Assembly (NCBI GenBank): GCA_963853835.1
Contig: OY970822.1
Coordinates: 43,884,404-43,948,403, forward strand
From: Calendula officinalis
Lineage: Eukaryota; Streptophyta; Magnoliopsida; Asterales; Asteraceae
Direction: 5' to 3'
Length of the DNA: 64,000 nt
Positions 46,237-57,827 of this stretch are shown here, piece by piece. The translations under genes were made by a program, and so were the position numbers. Below the pieces are notes generated by a model, which ran no database searches, was not told where the DNA came from, and saw only the letters and a program-made list of their open reading frames with translations. Positions within the stretch are counted from its first letter, which is position 1; each line of letters begins with the position of its first letter.

Positions 46237-47550
46237 GAGCATCTCCAACCAACCTCTATCTTCCCCTCTATCTCTAAGTTTGAAGTTTTTCCTCCTCCAA
46301 TCCACCTCTATCTTCCACTCTAAATATAGAGTGAGAGAAAAGCTCACTCTAATATTTGAAGTGAGAGAAATGCCCACTCTATCAATGGACCCCACCATTT
46401 CTTTTTAATTATCTAATATTTTTTCTATTTAATTGATTTTCATTCCTTTTAATAAAAGCTTCTACTCTTGCCAACCAACAATCCATCCAATTGAGTTCTT
46501 TTGTAATTGAACTTCCAAAAACTTAAATTAATACATAAACTTTAAAATACATTATACATAAACATAACTTAACATACACTTAAATACATAAACTTTAAAA
46601 TACATTAGACATAATTTCATAAACGGTAAACATATAGATTAGACATAAATTAAAACAAGTGCGAGTTCCCGCTATTCATATATTCGGTAAAGCTTGTTGG
46701 TGTGTTTTAAGATCCTCCGGCTTGATCATGAACATCTTCTTGTGTTCTCTTTCGTAATATTTTATCCTTTTCATTTTTCATATACTCATAAAATATAGGA
46801 TCTTGAATACTATTTAGATCCGTGTATAAAAATTTTATCCTCAGCCAACCTTTTATCCATTGCTAGTCTCTCTGCTTGAATTTCATTCCTTTTAATAAGA
46901 GCTTCGGAGTTTTTGTTTATATCTTTGCTCATTTTCTTACTAGCTTTGACTAGGCCCTCTAGTTGTTTATCGGATTTAAGTTTTGATTTAGATTTGTTAA
47001 CACCGGTTGGTCTTTAAGTGAAAGTACTAGTATTACCTTCATCGTTGTTAAGATTCAACGAAGGTAAACCAATATCCGTCCCAGATGAAGAACCAAGACC
47101 TGGCGAAGGTGACTCATAAGGACTATGTCGTTCACAGTTCGGTGTTGATGAGGTGACATCCGAGAACTTAGGACAATCTTTTAAGATGTGCCAGACATGA
47201 TAAAAAATAAACGGCTTATTGGTCTCAGAATATAGCAACACTTTAGCTTCATCTATCTACAAACAATTGCATATTATGTGTTTAGTACAACTTCAAATAT
47301 TTATAAAGTAAATAAATGCTTACGATATTAGTGTATTTTAGTTATTATGTTTTTAATTTATGTCGTTTAAATTAATGTATTTCTTTTGTAATGTAAAATA
47401 AATTAAGTAAAAATATAATTGTTATGGGTCCTACTAGTTTTAAAGGGATGGAATGATGGATAGAGTTTATGATTGGAGTTGAAGTTTGGTTTAGAGTTAA
47501 TGGGCCCACAAAATATAGAGATAGAGTGGCTTGGATAGAGTTTATGGTTA
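46237..47550. mobile_element. Larger Tourist/Harbinger-type element with partner-gene remnant
   Basis: The left arm GAGCATCTCCAACCAACCTC follows the shared TTA at 46234-46236. The right arm (47395-47547) repeats the right arm of the preceding MITE (GATAGAGTTTATG, ATGGGCCCACAAAATATAGAG). The expected terminal GGAGATGCTC is missing where the next MITE begins. The interior carries the coding remnant at 46690-47270. Confidence 0.7.
46690..47270 (-). pseudogene. Harbinger partner gene remnant (Myb/NAM-associated type)
   Basis: The minus-strand frame 47014-47241 and its upstream codons read KPFIFYHVWHILKDCPKFSD, then an Asn/Ser/Pro-rich stretch. After TAA at 47014-47016 the same frame goes on with RPTGVNKSKSKLKSDKQLEG and AERLAMDKRLAED. 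This is the NAM-associated C-terminal pattern of the Harbinger ORF1 family. Further stops lie below 46830. The N-terminal DNA-binding part is absent. Confidence 0.6.
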
Positions 47551-48070
47551 GAGCATCCCAATGGTTAACCTCATAAAAGCTTATTAGTTTTACCACATCT
47601 ATATTCCATTAACCAAAAACCTTTTAATAAATGTCTTCTCCAATGGTTAACCTCTCCAAAAGCTTATTCTTTTATAATATTTCTAATTTACCTTTATATA
47701 TTTCAAATGTTTTATAAATACCCCTATATAATTTGACAATTTTTTTGATATCTTACTAAATATTATATCTTTTAAAATGTCTAATACAAAAATATTATAC
47801 TAATTGACATTAAATATTATATAATTTATTTATTAAGTAATAAAAATATAATAAAGAATTTATTTATAACAAATCTAAGGTTTAAAATGAAATGTTATTA
47901 AACATAAGGGGCTAAAAATGACAAACATTAAAAGATGGTTAAAATGTTAGTAGAGAATAAGTCATTGCAATAAGCTTTTCAAAAAGCTAGGCATTCCAAT
48001 GGTAAAAAGTCTTTCAAAAGCTTATTAGAATAGTAATAAGCTTTTGAAAAAGTTACCATTGAAGATGCTC
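47551..48070. mobile_element. Tourist-like MITE (GAGCATCCCAATGGTTAAC family)
   Basis: Flanked by TTA at 47548-47550 and 48071-48073. Ends GAGCATCCCAATGGTTAAC and GTTACCATTGAAGATGCTC pair as imperfect TIRs. The subterminal unit CCAATGG..AAAAGCTTATT occurs twice at the left and once, inverted, at the right. No ORF. Confidence 0.8.
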
Positions 48071-48510
48071 TTATGGCTACCCTCAATAGAACACATATTT
48101 TGATCCACTACGTAAAATCAAATTAGACCACTCACAAACATTGAAAATTTGAAACATTAATTTTTGTTAAGCTAGCGTTGCGTTAGTTCATACTTCAGTC
48201 GAGATTAAATTGACATATTCATGCGAATAATATTTATTATCTTATAAACTGACATACTTATGCGAATAATAATCATTATCTTCAGTTTTTTGAGCCTAAT
48301 TATACACACAAAATACCAAATATCCTATTAAAATACATAGGCTCCACCATTTTAGCCTTTCAACACTTCAGCTAACCGGCAAATCCAGTCGACGCCTTTC
48401 AACTGATAGAGCGCTGAAGGTAAAATTTGGGACAACAGATGCCTTCGGTGAAAACCATCGGCACCGGCCTAGTATTGATATTTAAAAAAACAATGTCTTA
48501 TAGTCTTATA

Positions 48511-48823
48511 CTTCCTCCGTATCAAAATAAGTGACACGCTTTCCTTTTTGGGGTGTATCTAAATAAGTGATACACTTTGAAAACTTTCCTTTTTTGGTAA
48601 AAATAGTGGGACCCATACCCACTAACTATCCACTTTAATAAAGTGAAATTACTCTTATACCCTTACTTTTACTTTTAAAACTCATTAATATCACCTTATT
48701 CAAGAAAAGTGGGACCCATTCTCCACTAACTATGTACTTTAATCTATTTTAACCTATACTTTAATATTTTACCTCAAAAAACGTGTAAGCCAATTTGTGT
48801 TACTTATTTTGATACGGAGAGAG
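48511..48823. mobile_element. Stowaway-type MITE copy 4, best preserved
   Basis: Flanked by TA (48509-48510, 48824-48825). Ends CTTCCTCCGTATCAAAATAA and TTATTTTGATACGGAGAGAG. This is the CTCCCTCCGT consensus of Stowaway elements. Confidence 0.9.
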
Positions 48824-49020
48824 TATAACACTTCTTTGTGTATATTCATGCCGTAATTACTTGACATTCTAATATTTTACTAAATTAAGCAAATTCATAT
48901 AAATGTTTATTTGACTCTGCACTTAAATTTGGAAAGAAAAAAAACTTTCGTATACAAATAAAAATGACGATAATCAAAGATATCATTTTATTTATTTATA
49001 AGGAGTGACTGCCATTAGAT

Positions 49021-49572
49021 TAGGGATGTGTTCGGTTCTGGAACCGGACCGAACCGGAACCGGTAAACCCGGTAATCGAAAAACGGAAATTTCAAGGACC
49101 GAGAACCGGACCGGTTAAACAGGTTCCGGGCCCGTTCCGGGTCGGTTCGGTCTTCAAGCGGGTTTAGAACCGGTAAACCCGGTTTTTGTGTTTGCCATCA
49201 GATTATACATTTTCGGTGCATATTTTCATCTTAAAGTATATAACTTAGATATTTTATCGTACTTTTGATAAAAGTATGATGTTTGCGGGGGTTCACGGGC
49301 TGCTTCAAATAAAATATGTTTCTATTAAAAGCTTATATACCTATTATTTCGACATATATATATATGAAAACTCGTAAGTCTATATACCTATTTAAATGCC
49401 GGTTCCAAACCCGAAAAAACCGGAACCGAACCGGGACCGGAACCGGTAAACCCGGTTTGTTATTTTTTATCAAATCTAAGAACCGGGAACCGGACCAGTT
49501 AAGCCGGTTCCGGTTCAGCTCGGTGCCGGTTCCGGTTCGGTTCCGATTTTCCGGTTTTTATACACACCCCTA
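49021..49572. mobile_element. hAT-type MITE, CCGGTT/AACCGG-rich
   Basis: Perfect 8-bp duplication CATTAGAT at 49013-49020 and 49573-49580. Ends TAGGGATGTGT and ACACACCCCTA. Both flanks are packed with GGAACCGG / CCGGTTCC words that allow extensive foldback pairing. No ORF. Confidence 0.88.
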
Positions 49573-49734
49573 CATTAGATAGTTTGCATTAACTTACATA
49601 TGTTCTCACATATTCTCGATGATAATTAAGACTAATCACATGCTTTATATGAATAAAGGTACTTTTGACTTTAATACTCATATAAACTTCTTATTTTATT
49701 ATTATTATTTTATATTATTTTATTATTTTTTAAT

Positions 49735-49860
49735 AATAATCAATGTACTTTTATACTTGGTCAGATAAAATTATACAAAAACATTACATGTAATCAAGTA
49801 TAAAATCACATTTGATTATATAAAAATATTACATGCGATCAAATATAAAGTTTGGGAAAT
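49735..49860. repeat. AT-rich repeat with TCACAT.TGAT words (short copy)
   Basis: Shares ATTACATGTAATCAAGTATAAAATCACATTTGATTATA-type words with 53580-53730 and 62760-62890. Probably a fragment of the same dispersed family. Confidence 0.45.
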
Positions 49861-50784
49861 ATCTTTAAACCACTATGCTTTGGGAAATATTTACCGAAAA
49901 CACAAGGATCAAAGCAAAAACTCCACATTTAATAGTATACACATATTGCCAGTTATCAGATCATACATGTTACGTTTTGCCTACGTACAATTTTGCTTAA
50001 TGAGACTTTATAAACTTAATCTTAATTTTCAGTTACGTTAAACTATACATAATGTGTTACAGCCTGTGATATTTAATGGTACAAAACCGAATTGTAATGG
50101 TATCAACTATCAATACAAAAATTCTGAGAAAATGTGTAGTTATGTACAAATAGTAAACGTATAATATTGGTACGATAACCATTAAGGAATGAATTAATGA
50201 TAGTGATATAAATATTTTCCAACTAAATATTTATCAGATAATTAAAAAACAATCACGATAATAATTAGTTTGCGTATATTATAAGCAAAACTCAATCATC
50301 ATGTAATAATCTGTTCGAGGATTCAAACTATAGCTAGCGATGTTAGCTTCATTTTTTTTTACTAAAACGGCATCGTTCATAAAGCAAACAAAAATCTTAT
50401 TGATTGTGCCTTATCAATTTTTTTTATTTTTTTTGTGTTTCTGTCACGTCTTATGCATATGCAGGATATCGGTGCCAGAAAGTAAAATGTGGTCACATAA
50501 ACATAAATATGTAAAACAAAATTGTAATTATAAACAATTGAAAATATTATGGTCATAAAGTGAATGCAATAAAAGTAAAGGGGGTCAAAGTGAAACAAGA
50601 TAATTTTTTTTTACAAACTCCACTTTTTTTTACATTGTTCCATGGATACCCATAACCATTTTGGATCTTTGCCCCAATAGTACTGCCAAACAGATCTTTT
50701 TGGTAAAAAAGACCTCAAAAAAGAAATATATCCAAACCCTATTTTTTAAACTTTTTTCTTTTTCATTCTGACCATTCTACCCCC
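49861..50784. other. 3' intergenic region of the RING gene
   Basis: AT-rich. Holds TCACGATAATAATTAG at 50253-50268, repeated exactly at 52518-52533 on the other side of the RING gene. 50600-50784 is the likely 3' UTR. No other gene recognised. Confidence 0.5.
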
Positions 50785-51698
50785 TTAATTTAGACCAAAG
50801 TAAATCTCCAAGCTTCCATTTTTTACAGTTTCACAAACAGGACAAAACATCAGTAGACCTTCACAAGGCCTGCAACAACAGAGATGCCTGCAAGGCAACA
50901 ATAGGACGCACGAGCTTCTCACGTGACACATCTTGCATACCATCTTTTTTTGCCTTTGTTTTTCTTCATGATCATCACCGCCATTACAGATTGATTCTGC
51001 ATCTTCATGTTTTCTTTCTTTTGCTTGATAAAGCTTTCTGTTGAGGTCTGTTACCATAGCTTCATTTTCAATGGCTTTTTGCTCCCAATTTCTGGCTTCT
51101 TTTTCCGCCATTAATAAATAGTTTTGAAGCTCTATTGTTCTGTTTGTTGCTGTGTTTAAAACTTCATCTTTTTCATCCATTATCTCCTTCATTTTCGATT
51201 CATAATTTTGCATCAAGATCACCTCTCTTTTCCTTGTTTCTTCATTCAAAACCGCCTTTAACTTCTCATTCTGCTTCAAAAAATCACAAAAACAAATTAT
51301 AAATACATACCCTTTATTTCATATCTTCTATATATTAAAAAGATCAAAACTTTGAATTGATTAAATGCATTAAATAAAAATTAACTGACCTCAAAATGCA
51401 GAAAACAATCCATTTCCAACCTCTGCCTCTCAAGCTCAGAAGACAAATTTTGAAATCCAATAACACCATTTCTTCTTGTCGAAACAAGATTATGATAACC
51501 AGAAGCAGAACTCATCATCTTTTGAGAATCAAGAAATCTTTGATCTTGGTGTTGGTCATAAGAAGAAGAAAATGGCTTGTGTTCATCACCAATCCCAAAC
51601 GCAGACATAAAAACCCAATCTTGAGGCAAATTAGAAAACCCCATGTTGTTATTATTATTCTGATAATAATCAGAGTACAACTGTGCTTGAACAGCCAT
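50785..51698 (-). CDS. BOI-related RING E3 ubiquitin ligase, two exons (264 aa)
   Basis: Exon 1 51390-51698, intron 51271-51389 (GTCAGT..GAAGCAG), exon 2 50785-51270; both exons are in phase 0. An acceptor three bases earlier would add one Gln. The N-terminal part is MAVQAQLYSDYYQNNNNNMG. A coiled coil spans about residues 100-190 (LNEETRKREVILMQNYESKM, EKEARNWEQKAIENEAMV). The C-terminal C3HC4 RING has CKMCHVRSSCVLLLPCRHLC and CPVCETVKNGSLEIYF. This N-domain/coiled-coil/RING plan with the RING at the extreme C-terminus is typical of the BOI/BRG and SBP1 family. Arabidopsis members restrain cell death and pathogen symptoms and modulate gibberellin responses. Here the function is inferred from family only. 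All RING ligands are present. Confidence 0.92.
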
Positions 51699-51757
51699 AA
51701 TTACAGAGAAGAAGCCAAAAAGATTGAATCTTTGACTCCAATTTAAAAGAAAGTTTA

Positions 51758-51765
51758 TATTTATA
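51758..51765 (-). promoter_or_regulatory. TATA box of the RING gene
   Basis: TATAAATA on the minus strand, 60 bp from the ATG, implying a short 5' UTR of about 30 nt. The upstream block (51900-52250) has pyrimidine/purine-rich tracts (GAGAGAAAGAAAGAAAGAAA) common in plant promoters. Confidence 0.6.
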
Positions 51766-53430
51766 ATATAATTTACGTTTGTGAGTAATGGAAGAAAAGG
51801 GTAGGTTAAAAAAGCTATGAAGGTAGAAGGGTCATGCTCTTTAATTTGTTTGTTTGTAACATCGATCAGAGCAGAAGCATGACTTTCTCTCTCTAGAAAA
51901 AGCTTTTAAAGTGGCAGTGGTTTACTTCCCTCTTAAATGGGGGAAATAAGTTTCTTTTTTGCATTGGTATGTGGTTTGAAACCGAAAGGAGATGAAGTTG
52001 GAGGGATCTTTTCTTTTTCTATTTTGAAGGGTGTGAGGGTGATAGATATAGGACATGTGTGGAGAGAAAGAAAGAAAGAAAAGGTGAAAATGTGAAAATG
52101 AGATTTGGTGGAGAGTGGATTATGCTTAGGTAATGAAATGGACTAAAAGTAGTGGAGGGTAGAGAGGGTCTTTTGTTGTTTCTGGTTCAATTGTCAAGGA
52201 GAGAAAAAGTCATGCAGATTTTGTGACAGAAAGAAAGGAAAACTTAGTTTCATTCAATCAACTTGGGAAATGTGAAGCGGTCATAATCAATGTCTCAACT
52301 TCTTATTCGTATCACCATAGACGTTTTGGGTTTCATTTTTATCGAGTATTACCTACTTTTATTGTAGGTTTGTGTTTAATTCTCATTAATCAAAGTTTGT
52401 TTGGTGTGAATATTTAGAATTCAATCTATTTAAATAATTAATTGAATCATCTAATGATAATTTAGTAGTAAAAAAAATATTTTTCATGTAAATATTAATT
52501 GGATGATTTAAAATCAGTCACGATAATAATTAGGTCGCGTACTTTTATAGTATAACCTTAGTCAGAAGAAAACTTTTATAAACAAAAACATATTAAAAAA
52601 GGTAATTAATTGAGATGTAAGGTTGTATTTTCTAAAATGTAAATTGTTTGTCGTGTACATTGTGGTTTTGATCTTGTACCTTATGATGCATGTATACGTC
52701 AACTTTAATGATATATAAATTCCTTTCCTTCAAAACTTGCACCATGCATGTTTGCTAGGGGGCGAGGCTATATTTTAGCGGTGGGAGCGTAATGACTCCC
52801 TTTGAAAATAAAATTTTCTGAATAAAGGGCCATGAAGTTTTTCTGGACCACCCTTATATAAAACAAAATTGGACCACCTTTGTTGTATTTAAGGAGCTAA
52901 ATTCAAACTAATACTACTAAAAAGAGTCTTAACGTTAATTAGAACAAGTATTTGTTTTCCTCTTGAAGTATATACGTCGAAATCTGTTGTGAATGATGAA
53001 TCATGAAAGCACAATGCATGCTGTTTAAGTTTGCAATTTGGTTGATTTATGCTCGCATAATATTATAATATTTTATTTAAGTATATTGATTAAGATTGTC
53101 TAACTACGCTAATCTTTGTTTGTCCCGGTTAATATTTCTTTAAAAGTAAGTTTTTTTTGTTAATGACGGTTCTAGATGTTGTATTAAAAAATTATTACAG
53201 CTTTTATTAATAACTTGTATTTAATTAATGGATGAATAATATTGTAAATGCATGAGATGTTTATTGATTAATAGAAAAGTTCGTGTTTCAATACTTTAAC
53301 AACTGTTAGAGCTGCAATTACCATTTTTCTAAATACAAATGTGAATCTAGTTCAGAAAAAAAAATATATATATAATATTATATTTTCCAACTATTATATT
53401 ACAGCTATGGAGATGTGCTAAAGTGATCTA
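51766..53430. other. Upstream region of the RING gene and intergenic DNA
   Basis: Promoter-proximal DNA to about 52250, then AT-rich DNA with the second copy of the 16-bp repeat (52518-52533). 52755-52890 carries GGACCACC twice and may be a small transposon relic. No gene recognised. Confidence 0.45.
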
Positions 53431-53439
53431 TAATTTTGT

Positions 53440-53950
53440 TTAGTTTCAAGTGACAATTTTTAATAATTGATTAATAATAATTAATGATAAGATAAATAAT
53501 ATATTTTTTACATGAAAATTTATTTTGGTCATTTAGCACTCACATATTTTATTTTATTAAATAATTATATATTTTCGTTAAAAGAGAAAATATCATGTGA
53601 TAATCACATGTAATTGTATACTTAATCACATGTGATTGTACCAAAAAAATAAATGTGATCTCGTATACAATCACATTTGATGTACAAAAACATTATATAT
53701 GATCAAGTACATAATCACATATGATTATCATATAATATTATTTTTTTAACGAATATTAATAATAAACAATTAAAAAAATAAAATGATTTTATAATAAAAA
53801 ATGGATTAAAGTTTATGTGGGTGTCAAATGACAAAAATATCCCTGTAGGTATAAAATATGTGATTAATTTTGATAATTAGTTATTATTGATTGATTTTTG
53901 ATATTTGTCTTTTAGAACTACGAAAAAAATAAAAATTACTTTAAACAATT
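53440..53950. repeat. AT-rich dispersed repeat with CACATGTGATTGTACC palindromes, copy A
   Basis: The core (53590-53730) alternates ATCACATGTAATTGTA, AATCACATGTGATTGTACC and ATCACATATGATTATC. Flanks match 62630-63130: TTTTCGTTAA.A before the core; AAAATATGTGATTAATTTT, TTATTGATTGAT and TTTGTC after it. No ORF; termini not resolved. Confidence 0.6.
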
Positions 53951-54519
53951 TTCTACTGCTATATGATATTAGTAAGATCCATATAAAAATAGAGTGTTTT
54001 AACTTGGCATCCAACTTTTATCTGTTCTATTCACGTTGCCACATTTACGAATTTGGTCCATATCAAACTTGAATTCAAGATTCCACACTGAAATCTACAA
54101 TATTGCAATCGTTACCCATTTCATATAAACAGTAATCGTTATATAACCAACTATCTACATCCAGGGCGTATACGAGATTTTAATTGCCCTGTACGAAAAC
54201 ACGAAAATTGACCCCCTAAATACAAGATTTTTATAAAAATGTAGACTTCCTAATTTATTTTTTCCAATTAAATTATTAAATTGACTTAAATTATAATATT
54301 ATATACATATGATATACATAAAAATTAAACCCCTATCAAATATGAGATCTGTAAGACTGCATCTCTTACGCCTCCTAAAAGATACCCCGTCTACATCAAC
54401 CAAAAATTAGAGACCTTTACTAGTTACTAAATCCACCGCCAAACTCTTTGCTTTTCACATTTGTCGTATACATCCCTTTTTAGCGGGGAAAAAAAGAAAT
54501 CAATAAAAAATTTCTATAG

Positions 54520-54520
<1 letters not shown>
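53951..54520. other. AT-rich intergenic DNA
   Basis: Nothing recognised. Confidence 0.5.

Positions 54521-54573
<53 letters not shown>
54521..54573. repeat. (TA)n microsatellite, left part
   Basis: Uninterrupted TA repeat, split from 55192-55282 by a solo LTR. Confidence 0.95.
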
Positions 54574-55286
<713 letters not shown>

Positions 55287-55721
55287 ATAATTATAATTAT
55301 ACCAACCGGCAAAACACATATTTTACAACATGAATATCCCCAAAAAGATTTGTGACAACTGTGAATATGAATGGGAATGAAAAGTAAAACTTACCATTCT
55401 TGATGAATTTGAATCCATGGGTTTGATTATCATACTTTGATTCTAAAGCCAATAACCAAACAACTTTGATGGTTCCAATCCAATTCCTCCATTCCCAAAA
55501 ATACCCTAAATATAACGTTTGAAATCTATTTCAACAAGTATGCTAATTAATTTGTAACTAATTTTTATTAAAGGCAGTGTATGATGCTTCAAAATTATAA
55601 TCATACAGTGATACAGTTATACAAATTTCATTAGTAACTGTTTTAACATGCATATTGGATGATTCATGTGCCCACTAAGCATTCCAAGATAAGTATATTA
55701 GTATACATTAAAAACGCTCCC

Positions 55722-57827
55722 ATGAGAGGTGAGAGAGAGAAAGAGCAACAGTCACACATCGGCGCCGGAAGATGGGAGACGGTGCAAAGACGGAGAGGAT
55801 ACCAGAAAAGAGATCGCAATAGTTTCAATACCCAGAAAACGATTCTTGCGAAATCAGTCTCATACTTTATAACCGATTTCGCTGATGAAGACGATGAGGA
55901 TATCCTTTGGAGGGAGTTCAGAAAACACGGTAACCTGGTGGATGTATACATCGCAAGGAGGAGAAATAAAGCAGGTAATAAGTTTGGCTTCATTAGATAC
56001 ATTGATGTATCAGATCCCATCTCGTTTGAAAAAAAGATTCAAGACATTAGGATTGGCTACAATGTTATCTCGGTTAACATTGCAAGATATGATAGAACAC
56101 ATAAACCGGTGGGCATGCCACAGTATCCTTATCACGCGCCACCACCCCCGCATCCATATCACCCGCCACCTCCCCCGCATCCATATCACCCGCCACCACC
56201 CCCGCCGGCAACATATCCCAATAGTGTTCGTCTTGGCCCGAATGTAGTGCACAATGGCAGATCATTTGCAGAGGTGGTTAATAATGTTAATCATCAAAAG
56301 ACTAGCCCTGAACCATCTGTTCGGTTAGACTCACACCATGGTTCTAGAAGATGGTTGTCTTCTACATTGGTCGGTAAGGTTCCAAACTATACTACCCTAT
56401 GTAATCTGGGTGCGATGAAAGATGCAGATGGGTGCAGTGATATAAATATTAGGTACCTTGGCGGTCTAACTGTTCTATTGGAGTTTGAGAGAGACGCCGA
56501 CGCTCCGGTCTTCCTCGAAAAAGCTAAACCGATTTGGTCTAACTGGTTCTCTAGCCTTTCCACATACTCCCCTGAATTAATCACCATGGAGAGATTTGCA
56601 GCGGTTATGATCTTTGGCGTACCACCCTTCGCGTGGTCAACTGAAGCCTTCAACACTATTGGAAAAACTTGCGGTGAAGTTGTTATTGACGAAGAATGCT
56701 CAATGAAAAACGCTAATATGGGGATGGGAAGGATTGTGGTGAAAACTTCGGAGATTGCACTGATTAACAGAGTTATTAACATCCGTATAGACGAGAAGGA
56801 ATTCCCAATCAGATTATCGGAGGACCAAATGGAGTCAATTAGACTCACTCCGGGCTCGACCAGTGTTGCTCAATGGAGCTTCTCCGACGACGAAGACGAT
56901 GATAGCAATAAGAAAGAAGACGAAGACGACGATGAATTAGAAGAAGAAGAATATCGTGATTTTTCACCGCCGGAAAATGACCAGGCCGGTGACCGGAGTT
57001 TTGGTGAGGATGACGACTCTAATCGGTCCAATCTGTTTGGGAAAGTGGGAGAGTCTCAATGCGGGTACCAAGTCGGTGGGTGCCCCAAAACCACTGTACC
57101 CGAGGATGATTGCAACAATAATATTAGTGATACTTTTTCAGTGGGTCCCGTTGATCCACCTTTTTGCACGATGGATGATAATGATAATAAGGAGGTGGAA
57201 AATGAATTAATTGAAACTCCCTTTGTGGCTGACCCCTTATTTACAGCAAATGACGAGGTGGGCCACGCAAATACTACATCTAATATTCTATGTGATTCCA
57301 CCAATTCCGATCCATTAAGCCCGCATATGTTTAAATCTGTCAGCCCATTTGGTGTAGAGGTGGTTCGAGACTAAATATCCTCTAGTGGACAATTAAATAA
57401 TGGTATTTTGGAGGACCCGCTCGTTAATGTTACAGTTGGAGATCCACAAGATGCTGGCTCTAAATTAAATTCCCCTAGCGCGATTCTTTTCTCTCAGATC
57501 CCAAATGCGAAAAAATCCCAAATCCCAGAGATTGATCTGAATAAACCATGCTCCTCTACGATGTCTTTCGCCAGAACAATATCGTGTCCGTTAAAATTCG
57601 GTAAGATGTCTAGAAACATCCTGGTTGATAAGAGAAAAATCATGAAGAAATCTAAAAAGAAAAAGAATCTAGTGCAAGTCGAGATCTCTTCGGTTTCATT
57701 ATCAACCTCTGATGAAATCCAGAATACAATAGAAGTTGGGAACTCTGTGGGCTTTAGAATGAACGATTGTGGGTCGGATATTAGGAACATAATCAAAGGT
57801 GCTGGTTGTAACTCAGTTTATCAATGA
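55722..57827 (+). pseudogene. LINE ORF1 (RRM-type RNA-binding protein), one in-frame stop
   Basis: Start ATG 55722; the open frame extends upstream into the target duplication, so earlier ATGs are flanking DNA. An RRM spans about residues 45-125 (SVSYFITDFADEDDEDILWR, RNKAGNKFGFIRYIDV). A proline-rich stretch at about 135-165 holds three HPYHPPPPP-type units encoded by a 27-bp tandem repeat (56130-56213). A middle domain follows, then an acidic tail (about 390-420). In-frame TAA at 57372-57374; the same frame then runs 57375-57827 and ends in TGA overlapping the ATG of ORF2. The RRM-type ORF1 is characteristic of a plant L1 group; it binds the element's RNA. Confidence 0.85.
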
